Source: Maribacter sp.
Lineage (GTDB): Bacteria; Bacteroidota; Bacteroidia; Flavobacteriales; Flavobacteriaceae
DNA length: 64,000 nucleotides
Direction of reading: 5' to 3'
Assembly: GCA_011050675.1 (NCBI GenBank)
Contig: DRFI01000022.1
Location: forward strand, 1 to 64,000
The notes beneath the pieces were generated by a model. It ran no database searches and was not told where the DNA came from. It saw only the letters and a list, made by a program, of their open reading frames with translations. Every line of letters begins with the position of its first letter. Positions within the stretch are counted from its first letter, which is position 1. The translations under genes were made by a program, and so were the position numbers. This document shows positions 26,373-34,324 of this stretch, one piece after another.

Positions 26373-26435
26373 ACATCGCATTGCAAAAAATGCAATGCGT
26401 TCATAATGCGATGCTTACTTTGAAAGGCATCGCGT
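26373..26435 (-). promoter_or_regulatory. Alternative hairpins in the czcA leader
   Basis: The gap before czcA holds four complementary arms: GCATCGC (26427-26433), AATGCGATGC (26405-26414), TGCAATGCG (26391-26399) and CATCGCATTGCA (26374-26385). Arms 1+2 and 3+4 form two hairpins; alternatively arm 2 (AATGCGATG) pairs with arm 4 (CATCGCATT), excluding both. This resembles a switchable leader or a processing site. It could instead be an operator of dimeric proteins. Confidence 0.45.
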
Positions 26436-26464
26436 AAGGATTTGCTATCCTAAAAAAAACTGAA

Positions 26465-26860
26465 TTATACTTTCGGGGGTTGGAATAGGGATTCCAAATA
26501 TCTGGAAGGGAAGTTTACTTTATGTAAGTTAAACTGTTCTTTTTCTTTAAACTTTAGTCGATTGGTCAAAACCGAATTATTGTTCGCAATAATTAATACT
26601 AAAGGATGACAACATTGATTATGGGAATGTAGTGGTGTATTCTCTTTATCTGGGTTATTATGATGCCTTTCATTTTTCGCATCATTGTCAATGTAATCTT
26701 CAACTACATATCCAAAAAAAGAGTCGCCATAAACTTTATGGTCTTGATAATGGGTAATAATACTTGAAATTTCTTTAATTGGCCCACAAAAGTCCATATC
26801 TATGCTAATCCCTTGAAAAAAGAATAAAATTGACATTGATATGGAAAAGAGTATTTTCAT
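26465..26860 (-). CDS. Small exported CC/PP protein heading the czc operon
   Basis: A 131-residue protein with a short signal peptide (residues 1-19). It resembles the HYC_CC_PP family in layout rather than closely: an early DFCGP, a middle HSHNQCCHPL (about 88-97) and a terminal FQPPKV. Several His residues (ERHHNN, HSHNQ) could bind metal. It occupies the same position relative to the pump gene as the HYC_CC_PP protein at 45751-46167 does for cusA. Its ATG overlaps the last codon of the broken HMA-AraC gene. Function unknown; metal sensing or delivery in the periplasm is inferred. Confidence 0.6.
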   Translation of the reverse strand: MKILFSISMSILFFFQGISIDMDFCGPIKEISSIITHYQDHKVYGDSFFGYVVEDYIDNDAKNERHHNNPDKENTPLHSHNQCCHPLVLIIANNNSVLTNRLKFKEKEQFNLHKVNFPSRYLESLFQPPKV

Positions 26861-27456
26861 AAAGTTTTACAAAAATACAATTTAATCGATGCAATGGTTG
26901 TGCAAAGATTTACGTTTCTTATTAGTGCTTTTTTTAATTCCGAAGGTGTCATTCCTATCAGCTTTTAAAATTGAATGCTTAAATAAGCTACACTATTGTA
27001 ATTTATCTTAAAGGCAATTACACTTAATGTAAGCACATCGTACGATTACAATTCCTTAACGCACTCCATTTTTTTTAGATATTACTGTATTGCTCAGATG
27101 TGATACTTCTACTGATGAAAATAGTATACTTAAATATTTATAATTAACATGAATATTTTGTCCTATATAATCTGCCCATTTAAAATCCAAGTCTTCCGAA
27201 GAATGAAAGATTTCATCTACAACAAGTGTTTTCATTTGTTCAATAAGTTGGCTTTTACGATTGTAAATCAAACTAAATACTGAATTTTGAAGCGCTTTGA
27301 AAAACCATTTTTGGTCTGGACATTTAATGAAGAAACTAATTTGACCTCTCCCAATTTGATAGATATATACGGTATTTCAAATTGTTCAAAAATATTAGAT
27401 ACTACCGAGATACATCTTGGGCAGACCATATTTTATAGATGGACGGCATTGGACAT
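26857..27456 (-). pseudogene. Broken HMA-AraC metal-responsive regulator
   Basis: From the ATG at 27456 the minus strand encodes M-S-N-A-V-H-L, a TAA at codon 8, then NMVCPRCISVVSNIFEQFEI and YISIKLGEVKLV: an HMA domain with CPRC. After a frameshift near 27290 the next frame gives NRKSQLIEQMKTLVVDEI and DYIGQNIHVNYKYLSILFSS. Then, past another frame change, LTLSVIAFKINYNSVAYLS, IQF, a stop, and KLIGMTPSELKK: the AraC helix-turn-helix. The 600-bp span equals the intact paralogue at 47035-47616 (193 residues), so the whole gene is present but disabled by at least three stops and two frame changes. Confidence 0.8.
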
Positions 27457-27479
27457 ATTTTATAATTAAAATATAATAG

Positions 27480-27644
27480 TCAAATTTTGATGCCTTTAAT
27501 TGAAAAGTAAAAGAACAACAGAACGGTTAAAAGAAACAATAATACAATAGCAAGTATCCCTAACGTTTTATCTTTCTTACTAATAGGATATTTGATTTTT
27601 TTTCTTCTTTCCTCCTTCCTTCTTATTCTACGATTATCACTCAT
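27480..27644 (-). CDS. Small basic single-pass membrane protein
   Basis: A 54-residue frame from the ATG at 27644: a very basic N-terminus (NRRIRRKEERRKKIKYP), then one strongly hydrophobic helix (GILAIVLLFLLTVLLFFYF) and a short tail. An earlier ATG at 27662 would add six residues. It lies just upstream of the broken HMA-AraC gene. I recognise no family; the arrangement is plausible for a real small membrane protein, but there is little other support. Confidence 0.4.
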   Translation of the reverse strand: MSDNRRIRRKEERRKKIKYPISKKDKTLGILAIVLLFLLTVLLFFYFSIKGIKI

Positions 27645-27871
27645 ATTTTTCTTCGCGCACAATTTAATATATCTTCAATATACTATTAAGTTGTCTAGGT
27701 TTGGGTCGCGATTCATGTTAGTCCAGTGATTAAAAAAATGGATTTATTTCCATATTTACCTCTATTACATATAACTGATTTTTTGACTTTAATAAAAAAC
27801 TTTCTGATTTTAAATTCTAGTAGTTACACTTCTTTAATACGGTTATATATAAAGATGGAAATAGCATGAAA

Positions 27872-28366
27872 TTAATTTTTTTCCTTTTGAATACGATTAA
27901 TCATTCGTTTCATATCTGCTATTTCTTTCTTTTGTGCTTTGATAATATCCTCAGCTAATTTTTTAACTTCTGGATCCTCAATTGCTGCACGTTCACTTGT
28001 TAAAATTGCAATGGAGTGATGTGGAATCATTGCCTTCATCCATAGTACATCTCCAATTATAGGTTCTTGTGTGCGAACCAATCCCAAGGCAGTTATAAAC
28101 AGAATAATACTCCCAGCAACAATACCAATATTCTTATTTTTATTTTTATACATATTACGCATAGCCACGAACATTATTATCGCCATTGCAGCAATACCTA
28201 AACAACTCATGTAAAAGCGTGTAAGACTGAAATAGACGTGATCTATTTGATAAGTGTTTAGATACATTGTGATATACATTGCTATAAAAGATGCAGCGAG
28301 CATTAATACAAATTTTGTGTAGTTTCCTTTTTTCATTTCTTCGTGGTTTTGTGTTTGTGTGTTCAT
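27872..28366 (-). CDS. DUF305-domain membrane protein
   Basis: A 164-residue protein with three N-terminal transmembrane helices (about 18-35, 45-65, 78-97) and a C-terminal DUF305-like four-helix segment containing MKAMIPHHSIAILTSERA and a Lys/Glu-rich helix. The conserved HH and Met residues suit Cu or other soft-metal binding, and the family is often found in copper clusters. It is the last gene of the minus-strand periplasmic run beginning at 34140. Molecular function is not established. Confidence 0.78.
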   Translation of the reverse strand: MNTQTQNHEEMKKGNYTKFVLMLAASFIAMYITMYLNTYQIDHVYFSLTRFYMSCLGIAAMAIIMFVAMRNMYKNKNKNIGIVAGSIILFITALGLVRTQEPIIGDVLWMKAMIPHHSIAILTSERAAIEDPEVKKLAEDIIKAQKKEIADMKRMINRIQKEKN

Positions 28367-28378
28367 TTGTTAGTGGTT

Positions 28379-29086
28379 TTAATTATTTACTTTTTTTATT
28401 TTTCTAACAGTAGGCGAACTTGTAAACCAAAGTAAAAACCCACTGAGTACTGTTATTAATCCTAAAAGTGAAAAGGTTCTTAGAACTATTGTATTAAAAT
28501 TGTCTCGCCCTTGATAATCCATCGTGTGCGTCATCCAGAGAAAATCAAACCAGCGCCAATCGCGATGACGTACTGTTTGAAAAGCTCCATTCTCAATCGC
28601 TACATAAGCCTTAAGGTTTTCACTATTTTTGTATGAAATTTCATAAGCGGGTAAAGGTTTACCGCGATATTCGTGATGACTGCCTACAGATTCAATTCTT
28701 TGTATTTGGTCAAATTCTAAATCTGACAACATGTAACGCTCCGCTATATTAATTGCTTCTTCTTCGGTAACACCATCCTTTTTTTTACCTGAAATAGCAT
28801 TAAAAAGGTGTTCATTATTTATCCAAAAATAAGGTTCGTTATCAATTTCCAATAACTCTAAAAATTTAATATTTTGCTCATTTTCTAACCGAGATGTACT
28901 AATCAAGTTTTTAAATGAAGCTCGTTCAGTAACATCTTTTTTGAAATAATCACCATGTATCTCATCTATATCTGTCCAACTAAAATACATCCCGCTAATC
29001 GTCCACATCAGGAACTGAATACCTATGAAAAGACCTAAATACCGATGTGCTTTTCTGATTTTTAATGCTGTCTTTCTTTTTACCAT
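28379..29086 (-). CDS. PepSY-associated transmembrane protein
   Basis: A 235-residue inner-membrane protein. A first helix lies near residues 17-34 (LGLFIGIQFLMWTISGMYF), a PepSY-like periplasmic region spans about 100-180 (EEAINIAERYMLSDLEF; YEISYKNSENLKAYVAIE), and a second helix spans about 205-224 (FSLLGLITVLSGFLLWF). Trp/His residues (TMDYQ, HRDWRWFDFLWMTHTMD) suggest haem or metal proximity, as in PepSY_TM proteins linked to metal reduction or uptake. The DUF2911 gene stops just upstream, almost abutting this gene. Confidence 0.78.
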   Translation of the reverse strand: MVKRKTALKIRKAHRYLGLFIGIQFLMWTISGMYFSWTDIDEIHGDYFKKDVTERASFKNLISTSRLENEQNIKFLELLEIDNEPYFWINNEHLFNAISGKKKDGVTEEEAINIAERYMLSDLEFDQIQRIESVGSHHEYRGKPLPAYEISYKNSENLKAYVAIENGAFQTVRHRDWRWFDFLWMTHTMDYQGRDNFNTIVLRTFSLLGLITVLSGFLLWFTSSPTVRKIKKVNN

Positions 29087-29087
29087 T

Positions 29088-29672
29088 TTAATTTACTTCA
29101 AATGGAAATTCAACAACCACCTTCTCCCAACTCAAACTCATTATACCTGATGTATCGGAAGTCCTTACTATCTTATATTCTAAATGTTCCTGGACTTCCT
29201 CGGAAATTTTGGGGGTTACTTTAAATTGCAGTACATCATCCTTCTCGTCATATTCATCTTTACCGTGTTGATTCCAATTGGTATTAAAAATGATTGTCCA
29301 TTCTTCCTCATTTGGAATTACAAAAAATCCGTATTTGCCAGCTTTCAACTCTTTCCCTTCAATGGTTAAATCTTTATTGGTTTCCACCCAAGTTGCATTA
29401 TGTGCGCCAGCTTGCCACACCTGATCGTAGGCCAACAATCCACCAAATATGATTCTATCTCTAACTCCAGGTGATGAATAGTCGATATGAATATGAGCAT
29501 CACCTATCATTGCCATAGTTGAAGTATGTGGACTTAATGATTTCTTCGACTGCTTCGATGTAGTTTCAGTTTGTGATTGCTCTGGATTTTTTTTAGCTTC
29601 TTTTTTATCTTGCTTACAAGACGTAAAAAGAGTTGTACATAACAATAGGGTAAAAAGAATACGTAGTTTCAT
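29088..29672 (-). CDS. DUF2911-domain lipoprotein
   Basis: A 194-residue lipoprotein (lipobox near TLFTSC, Cys19) with the DUF2911 fold: AHIHIDYSSPGVRDR, FGGLLAYDQVWQAGAHNATW and a beta-rich remainder ending near WEKVVVEFPFEV. Family members are periplasmic or outer-membrane-associated proteins of unknown activity and are frequent in Bacteroidota. It sits between the NTF2-like and PepSY-TM genes with gaps of a few bases, so co-transcription is likely. Confidence 0.82.
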   Translation of the reverse strand: MKLRILFTLLLCTTLFTSCKQDKKEAKKNPEQSQTETTSKQSKKSLSPHTSTMAMIGDAHIHIDYSSPGVRDRIIFGGLLAYDQVWQAGAHNATWVETNKDLTIEGKELKAGKYGFFVIPNEEEWTIIFNTNWNQHGKDEYDEKDDVLQFKVTPKISEEVQEHLEYKIVRTSDTSGIMSLSWEKVVVEFPFEVN

Positions 29673-29678
29673 ATGATT

Positions 29679-30161
29679 TTATTTTTTATTTCTTGAAGAA
29701 GAATGTGTTTTAATAATTTTCCATTTTTCATCTATTTCCTTTAGAATAGAAGTTGCTACTCCTTTCTTAGCTATAGTTCTACTTTCGCCTTTATCATTGG
29801 GCTTTAATACAATGGTATAAACATACGTTTCTGTTGTAAAGGCATAAATGCCATCCACCTGAACATCAATTTCATAATCTGAAAAAGTGAAGCTTTTAAA
29901 GTGACCCAATTCTGGCCCGAGATGATGTTCTATATAATGCGCATAAGTTCCTTCTACACCTCCAGATTCAAATACCTTAGAATCTTCGGTAAACAACTCA
30001 AATGTTCCATCTGTCGTTAAGTTTTGTAAAGCATCCTTGTATGATTTCATCACAGCGATAACGTCTTTCTTATCTGCTGTATCCTTACTATTCTGTGCAT
30101 TAGTAAAATTGACTGATGCAATGAGCACAGTTACTAGTGTAATTAACTTAAGTAGTTTCAT
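29679..30161 (-). CDS. Exported NTF2-like (SnoaL/DUF4440-type) protein
   Basis: A 160-residue protein with signal peptide (residues 1-22, ...VNFTNAQ) and an NTF2-like cone fold: helix VIAVMKSYKDALQNL, FTEDSKVFESGG, and alternating strands ending EKWKIIKTHSSSR. No catalytic assignment can be made, and many such proteins bind small ligands. It is six bases upstream of the DUF2911 gene in the same unit. Confidence 0.75.
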   Translation of the reverse strand: MKLLKLITLVTVLIASVNFTNAQNSKDTADKKDVIAVMKSYKDALQNLTTDGTFELFTEDSKVFESGGVEGTYAHYIEHHLGPELGHFKSFTFSDYEIDVQVDGIYAFTTETYVYTIVLKPNDKGESRTIAKKGVATSILKEIDEKWKIIKTHSSSRNKK

Positions 30162-30181
30162 AATTATATTTTTAATTAGGG

Positions 30182-30733
30182 TTATTTATCCACGTGTATT
30201 CTATTAATATTGGCAATACCAAAAACCAAAACAAAAAAGCTCAAAAGGACTTCTAGCATTACTATTATTTTTCCTGATACAGAAACGGGTACGATATCTC
30301 CAAAGCCAACTGAAGAAAAGGTTATTAAACTGAAATATAAAAACTCAAAAAATTGTCTAATAAATGATGAATTTCCAGTCAACGATGTTTTAAAACTATC
30401 AACATTTATTGCATATAGCGCATGATAATCGAATGAGAAGGATAACACAATTAAGAGAATTAAAAATCCAAAAAGTGTTAGCACATGGCTAAGCTTATGG
30501 CTTTCACCAATTATTTTAGTCAGCTGGATGAAGGTTAGACGTATAATAAAAAAAGCTTTTACAAATGCTAATCCCCCTATAATATATGATATTGTAGGAT
30601 GAGCAACATTAAGGGACGTCAATAAGACATAGCTCAGCGAGATAACTATAACTAAAATTGTCGTGAATAAAAGCTTCTTAAATAGCTGTTTATAAAAGCT
30701 ATTTAACTCTGATGTATCGCTTATTTTTTGCAT
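30182..30733 (-). CDS. Two-pore-domain-type potassium channel protein
   Basis: A 183-residue membrane protein. I start it at the ATG at 30733 (MQKISDTSELN); a longer frame begins with TTG and would overlap the small gene upstream. Four hydrophobic helices are visible, the last two flanking a pore loop with SVGFGDIVPVS, a selectivity-filter variant of TVGYGD. It probably forms a tetrameric K+ channel without a regulatory RCK domain. Its place in a metal cluster may reflect membrane-potential adjustment, which is speculative. Confidence 0.8.
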   Translation of the reverse strand: MQKISDTSELNSFYKQLFKKLLFTTILVIVISLSYVLLTSLNVAHPTISYIIGGLAFVKAFFIIRLTFIQLTKIIGESHKLSHVLTLFGFLILLIVLSFSFDYHALYAINVDSFKTSLTGNSSFIRQFFEFLYFSLITFSSVGFGDIVPVSVSGKIIVMLEVLLSFFVLVFGIANINRIHVDK

Positions 30734-30743
30734 TATTGAATAA

Positions 30744-30884
30744 TTATTTTTTGCCAAATATCTGCATTAGCAAAGCTCCTAAGACTATTATTGCAATTAC
30801 GGCATAGAGCATATAATTTAACCACTTTCTTAATCCAGTCTTTTTTGTTTTTTTATCACAACCGCTATTACAACAATCTTTCAT
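30744..30884 (-). CDS. 46-residue Cys-rich small membrane protein
   Basis: A short gene from the ATG at 30884 to TAA at 30744-30746. It starts MKDCCNSGCDKKTKKTG, with three cysteines in six residues, followed by a basic stretch and one transmembrane helix (LYAVIAIIVLGALLMQIF) ending GKK. The soft-metal ligand cluster on the cytoplasmic side and the position upstream of the channel gene favour a real metal-related microprotein. It ends 11 bases before the channel ATG. Confidence 0.6.
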   Translation of the reverse strand: MKDCCNSGCDKKTKKTGLRKWLNYMLYAVIAIIVLGALLMQIFGKK

Positions 30885-30904
30885 TGTAAATTATTTATTT
30901 TATT

Positions 30905-30976
30905 GTGCCTGTCGAGGGAAGGGGATTGAACACTAACCATTAACTAACCAATATCCCTTTCCCTAACAGGACTTTT
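30905..30976. repeat. REP-like hairpin element, copy 2
   Basis: A 72-bp imperfect palindrome opening GTGCCTGTCGAGGGAAGG and closing CCCTAACAGGACTTTT. The arms pair over about 20 positions. Its outer arms match copy 1 at 16252-16317, while the loop differs. It lies between the Cys-rich microprotein and the membrane protein at 31053. Confidence 0.62.
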
Positions 30977-31052
30977 CCTTATTAATAATCTGGGCGGATA
31001 CCAAATACGTTTCGCAAACAATCTAAAAACACATTCCTGTCCAACCTATAAT

Positions 31053-31592
31053 TTACTTTTCCAAATCAGTCTCTGGTATAAACCTTTTACTGCTGAGGAA
31101 AATCATGTATGGTAACAACGCAAATTGCAAGAGTGGAGAAATCCCTATTTCTATTATTGGGATCAAGGGCATTGCCTCTGCATAGCTCCAATCACCGTGT
31201 GCTAAATGCCAAATTTCTCCAAAAATCGCCCCAACACTTCCCACTAAGATCAAGGGCACTATTATTTCAAAATCCACATTCATTACCCAATTTACATTTC
31301 TATAGACCAATGCAAATCCAAAAAATAGGATAAGTACCATCAACATATCGGCTATGGATGCCAAGGCGCAAAACGAAATATGCTGCCAATCGTATTCAAA
31401 ACCTTCATATAGCGGACCTTGTAAAACCTCCCAAATAAAATTCACCGAAAATGCTATCACGGCGACCCTAATTATATAGTTCCTATAAATTTTTTTATCC
31501 CGTACCTGTTTGGCAAAATGGAAATACAGCAGTACGACCAAGGTCAACACAATCGTGGGTACTATAAAAATGCCAAGGCTCAATGCTTCCAT
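31053..31592 (-). CDS. Multi-pass membrane protein of unknown function
   Basis: A 179-residue protein with about five hydrophobic helices (near 5-25, 42-60, 75-98, 107-127, 145-165). Conserved-looking polar residues sit within the membrane region: NFIWEVLQGPLYEG, EIWHLAHGDW. I recognise no family. It starts eight bases after the stop of the DUF3347 gene at 31601, so it likely belongs to the same copper-related unit. The His/Glu/Trp cluster around residues 130-138 could be a ligand or substrate site. Confidence 0.7.
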   Translation of the reverse strand: MEALSLGIFIVPTIVLTLVVLLYFHFAKQVRDKKIYRNYIIRVAVIAFSVNFIWEVLQGPLYEGFEYDWQHISFCALASIADMLMVLILFFGFALVYRNVNWVMNVDFEIIVPLILVGSVGAIFGEIWHLAHGDWSYAEAMPLIPIIEIGISPLLQFALLPYMIFLSSKRFIPETDLEK

Positions 31593-31600
31593 ATCAAGAT

Positions 31601-32167
31601 TTACTTTTCAATAGTTTCTATCACCTTTCCACATGTTGGCATTTTACTTCCATAGTAAGGATTTTTGACATCGCTACTCTCACTCAACCAATTGCTACCA
31701 CCATCATACATAGGACAAAATTGTTGGTACAATGTATTTTTTGTTCCCGTAATGGCCACCATATCTGTAATATCCTTACTCAACATTTTAAAGTGCTCAC
31801 GTTGATGTTCTATTGGACTTTTGGCAATATGTTCTGCATGTTCAGTAGCATCTGCTATGATATCTGCCAGTTCTTTTTGCTCATCTGCTGTATAATTTGA
31901 CTTGTCAATGGCTTTTAGTGAAGCTGCCAATTTAGCACTTGTTTGAGCTGCCTTTTTGGTATCATCTGCAACTAGGGCTTCTTTTAGAACGAAATAGTCA
32001 GATAAAATTGCTTCAGCCATTGCATCTTGCATTTTGTCTATATTCATTTTCATGCCGTCCATATTCATTTTACTATGATCCATGTTCATTTTTTCTTTTT
32101 CCTGTGCGTTAGTAAAAGAAAGGGTTAACAATAGCATTGCTGCTATACTCATTTTTAATTTTTGCAT
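31601..32167 (-). CDS. DUF3347-domain periplasmic protein, Met-rich N-terminus
   Basis: A 188-residue exported protein: signal peptide (1-21), a Met/His segment ([20 protein letters not shown], 26-46) like those of Cu(I)-binding proteins, then a DUF3347 helical domain with HQREHF and the signature CPMYDGG..WL....[17 protein letters not shown]3347 is the domain found at the C-terminus of CusB-type adaptors. A periplasmic copper-buffering or transfer role is likely but inferred. Confidence 0.85.
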   Translation of the reverse strand: MQKLKMSIAAMLLLTLSFTNAQEKEKMNMDHSKMNMDGMKMNIDKMQDAMAEAILSDYFVLKEALVADDTKKAAQTSAKLAASLKAIDKSNYTADEQKELADIIADATEHAEHIAKSPIEHQREHFKMLSKDITDMVAITGTKNTLYQQFCPMYDGGSNWLSESSDVKNPYYGSKMPTCGKVIETIEK

Positions 32168-32190
32168 TTTTCCTTATATTTAATTATTGT

Positions 32191-32643
32191 TTATAAACTA
32201 TCCTTTAATTGTGTTATAAAATTGATTATTTCATTCGCTTCTTCCTTTGAGAACTTTGCGTCACTATGTATCAAAGTGTAAGAACTCAAGGGCATTTCGC
32301 CGCTTTCAACCTGCTTAATAATTGATTGAAGTTTACTTTTCTTTCTTCGGGCTGAAAGCGAATCCCATTCGTTAAAATTAAGTTCAGCTTTTCCTTCTTT
32401 AATGTGACCTTCTAAAAACCAAGTAACAGGTTGTACTTTATTATACCAAGGGTATTGGGTGTTATTACTATGGCAATCATAGCAGGAAACCTCTAACTTT
32501 TTTTGAATAGTTTTGGGTACATTATTGACCAACATAAAATCAGTTTCGGGCACTGTATCACTTTGGTTGCGTGTTGTGGGAACAAACTGAATCCCCACGA
32601 TCGCTACCAATAAAACCAATGCTATAATTTTTAAAATCTTCAT
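32191..32643 (-). CDS. Haem-binding-domain (cytochrome-like) protein
   Basis: A 150-residue membrane-anchored protein: N-terminal helix (IIALVLLVAIVGIQFVPTTR), then a haem-binding domain with CYDCHSNNTQYPWYN (CxxCH near residue 55) and W..L..RRK.......V..GEMPL..Y......A..S. It belongs to the Haem_bd family common in Bacteroidota, usually a periplasmic c-type haem protein. Its ATG at 32643 directly follows the upstream DUF3347 gene's stop at 32644. Confidence 0.85.
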   Translation of the reverse strand: MKILKIIALVLLVAIVGIQFVPTTRNQSDTVPETDFMLVNNVPKTIQKKLEVSCYDCHSNNTQYPWYNKVQPVTWFLEGHIKEGKAELNFNEWDSLSARRKKSKLQSIIKQVESGEMPLSSYTLIHSDAKFSKEEANEIINFITQLKDSL

Positions 32644-33246
32644 TTAGTTAATCTCTTTTTGCACCTTACCACATTTAAGCATTTTGCTTCCGTAGTATGG
32701 GTTTTTCACTTCTTCATTTATACTTAACCAAGCAGAACCACCATCGTACATAGGACAAAACTGTTCGTATAATTTTGTTGTTGTTCCTGTAATGGCAACC
32801 ATATCTATCACATCATTACTTAGGGTTTTAAAGTGCTCACGTTGATGGTCAATATCATTTTTTGAAATATGCTCTGATTGCTCAACAGCATCTTCAATAA
32901 TATCCTTTAAATCTGCCTTTTGTGCATCTGTATAATTTGAAACATCAAGATTCCCTAAACTTTTAGCAAGCGTCGCACCAAGATCTTTTGCCTTAGCATT
33001 ATCATCTGCAACCAATGCATCTTTAAGGTTGAAATAGTCGTTTAAAATATCTTGTGATGCGCCATTTCCATTCATAGCCATTTCTTTTTTCTCTCCATCG
33101 TGATGTCCATCGCTGTTATCGTGGTTCATTTCAGAATGGTCTTCTTTTGCACTTTTCTCATCTTGTTTATTGTCTTTGCACGAGGTCACTGTAAAGATTA
33201 CAAGTGCTATTGCTATAATCCCGACTGATAATTTTGATTTTTTCAT
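32644..33246 (-). CDS. DUF3347-domain lipoprotein
   Basis: A 200-residue lipoprotein (Cys23 in IFTVTSC) with a His/Asp/Glu-rich linker ([18 protein letters not shown]), then a DUF3347 domain: [36 protein letters not shown] and [14 protein letters not shown]. It is a close paralogue of the protein at 31601-32167, suggesting tandem duplication around the haem-protein gene. It is likely periplasmic copper handling at the outer or inner membrane. Confidence 0.85.
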   Translation of the reverse strand: MKKSKLSVGIIAIALVIFTVTSCKDNKQDEKSAKEDHSEMNHDNSDGHHDGEKKEMAMNGNGASQDILNDYFNLKDALVADDNAKAKDLGATLAKSLGNLDVSNYTDAQKADLKDIIEDAVEQSEHISKNDIDHQREHFKTLSNDVIDMVAITGTTTKLYEQFCPMYDGGSAWLSINEEVKNPYYGSKMLKCGKVQKEIN

Positions 33247-33269
33247 TTTAGTGAACTTTAATTATTAAT

Positions 33270-33746
33270 TTATAATTTTACATTTTTAGGTCCTATTTGA
33301 TTCAATATGTCAGAGAGTGTTTGTTTGATGTTCTTAGCGATGTCTGTTATTTCTTTTTTTTCAGAAATTGCCCAAGTTTTTTCAGTATCCTCAATCGAAA
33401 CTTCAACCAAAGCCTCTCCTTCAATCTCTTTGATACTTATTTTACAGGGAATTAAAGTTGTCATCTGTACATCGTAGGATAGTAAATCGGCTGCTGTTTT
33501 CTTATTGCAGACCAATAAAATCTTATAGCTGGACAGATTTTTGATATACTTATTGAGATATTTTTCAAAATCCATTTCAGCGATAATATCAAAGTCTGCC
33601 TTTTTAAGACTATCCCTTAATTGTGTAAGTGCTTCATCGAAAGTGAGCGAACCGTATCGTTTTACAAAGCAATAAGGCGTATTTCTACTCTCCATATAAT
33701 TTTGATGTGGTGTTTCTTTTGTTGTATCTTCATTTGATTCCATCAT
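33270..33746 (-). CDS. DUF302-domain protein
   Basis: A 158-residue protein carrying one DUF302 domain (about 25-155): YGSLTFDEALTQLRDSLKKA, then DFEKYLNKYIKN, ILLVCNKKTAADLLSYDVQM and LIPCKISIKE. No signal peptide is visible. DUF302 proteins occur in sulfur and metal clusters, and a conserved Cys (LxPC) is present. It stops 24 bases before the DUF3347 lipoprotein start. Two ATGs (33746, 33743) are equally possible. Confidence 0.8.
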   Translation of the reverse strand: MMESNEDTTKETPHQNYMESRNTPYCFVKRYGSLTFDEALTQLRDSLKKADFDIIAEMDFEKYLNKYIKNLSSYKILLVCNKKTAADLLSYDVQMTTLIPCKISIKEIEGEALVEVSIEDTEKTWAISEKKEITDIAKNIKQTLSDILNQIGPKNVKL

Positions 33747-33750
33747 AATA

Positions 33751-34140
33751 TCAATTCAATTGGTTAATTACGCGCTTTAGTTTATCTGATATTTGATTGG
33801 CTATCTCTATAAGTTTTTCATTTTCTACAGCTTGCATTGAAGCTAAAGGGTTTACTGCTGCTACTTCAACAGTACTATCATTTTTCTGCTGAACAATAAC
33901 ATTACAGGGCAACATTGTCCCTATTTTATCTTCCGCCTCTAAGGCTTGATGAGCAAAAGGCGGATTACACGCCCCCAAAATCTGATACCGCTTAAAATCC
34001 ACATCAAGTTTCTTTTTAAGGGTTTCGTTCACATTGATTTCGGTCAGTATACCGAAACCTTCTTTTTTAAGTTCATCGGTTACTTTGTCTATGACATCAT
34101 CAAAATTTTCATTAAGACTTGTATTAAAATAATATTCCAT
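33751..34140 (-). CDS. DUF302-domain protein
   Basis: A 129-residue single-domain DUF302 protein: FDDVIDKVTDELKKEGFGIL, ILGACNPPFAHQALEAEDKI (the A-C-N-P element conserved in the family) and MLPCNVIVQQ. It is shorter than its neighbour at 33270 and nearer the family core. The gene pair is separated by four bases, so they are co-transcribed and may form a hetero-oligomer. It is the first gene of the run down to 28366. Confidence 0.85.
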   Translation of the reverse strand: MEYYFNTSLNENFDDVIDKVTDELKKEGFGILTEINVNETLKKKLDVDFKRYQILGACNPPFAHQALEAEDKIGTMLPCNVIVQQKNDSTVEVAAVNPLASMQAVENEKLIEIANQISDKLKRVINQLN

Positions 34141-34173
34141 AAATTTTTAATTTTAAGAGTTCAACGTTCGTTT

Positions 34174-34310
34174 TTATTCTTTATTTACTTCTTTAGATAG
34201 CTCTTCTTTGGTGAAACGTTCGCCCAGAATATCCAAAAGGCTTCTATTTTCTTTTTATCATATTGCCAGACTAGAAAAATTAAACCAATTACCCACCAAT
34301 ACATCATCAT
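34174..34310 (-). pseudogene. Frameshifted SHOCT-domain small membrane protein
   Basis: The minus strand from the ATG at 34310 reads MMMYWWVIGLIFLVWQYDKK, a Trp-rich membrane start. After a one-base shift in an A-rich run the next frame reads SLLDILGERFTKEELSKEVN, a SHOCT domain ending at 34174. Intact relatives with the same two parts lie at 35699-35890 and 50682-50900. A single indel separates this from a full gene. Confidence 0.65.
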
Positions 34311-34324
34311 TTCAATTTTAAGAG

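Noticed and set aside
27056..27271. 71-codon minus frame as a separate small gene
   Set aside because: It is the middle section of the HMA-AraC pseudogene, framed by frameshifts on both sides.
27287..27469. 60-codon plus-strand frame
   Set aside because: It is the antisense of the HMA part of the broken HMA-AraC gene, whose minus-strand translation is clearly homologous to a known domain.
34191..34197. CTTTAGA outside the first 17 kb as a tenth regulon site
   Set aside because: The neighbouring CTTTA is at a 12-bp, not 11-bp, spacing, there is no TAnnTTT box at the right distance, and it lies inside the SHOCT remnant.
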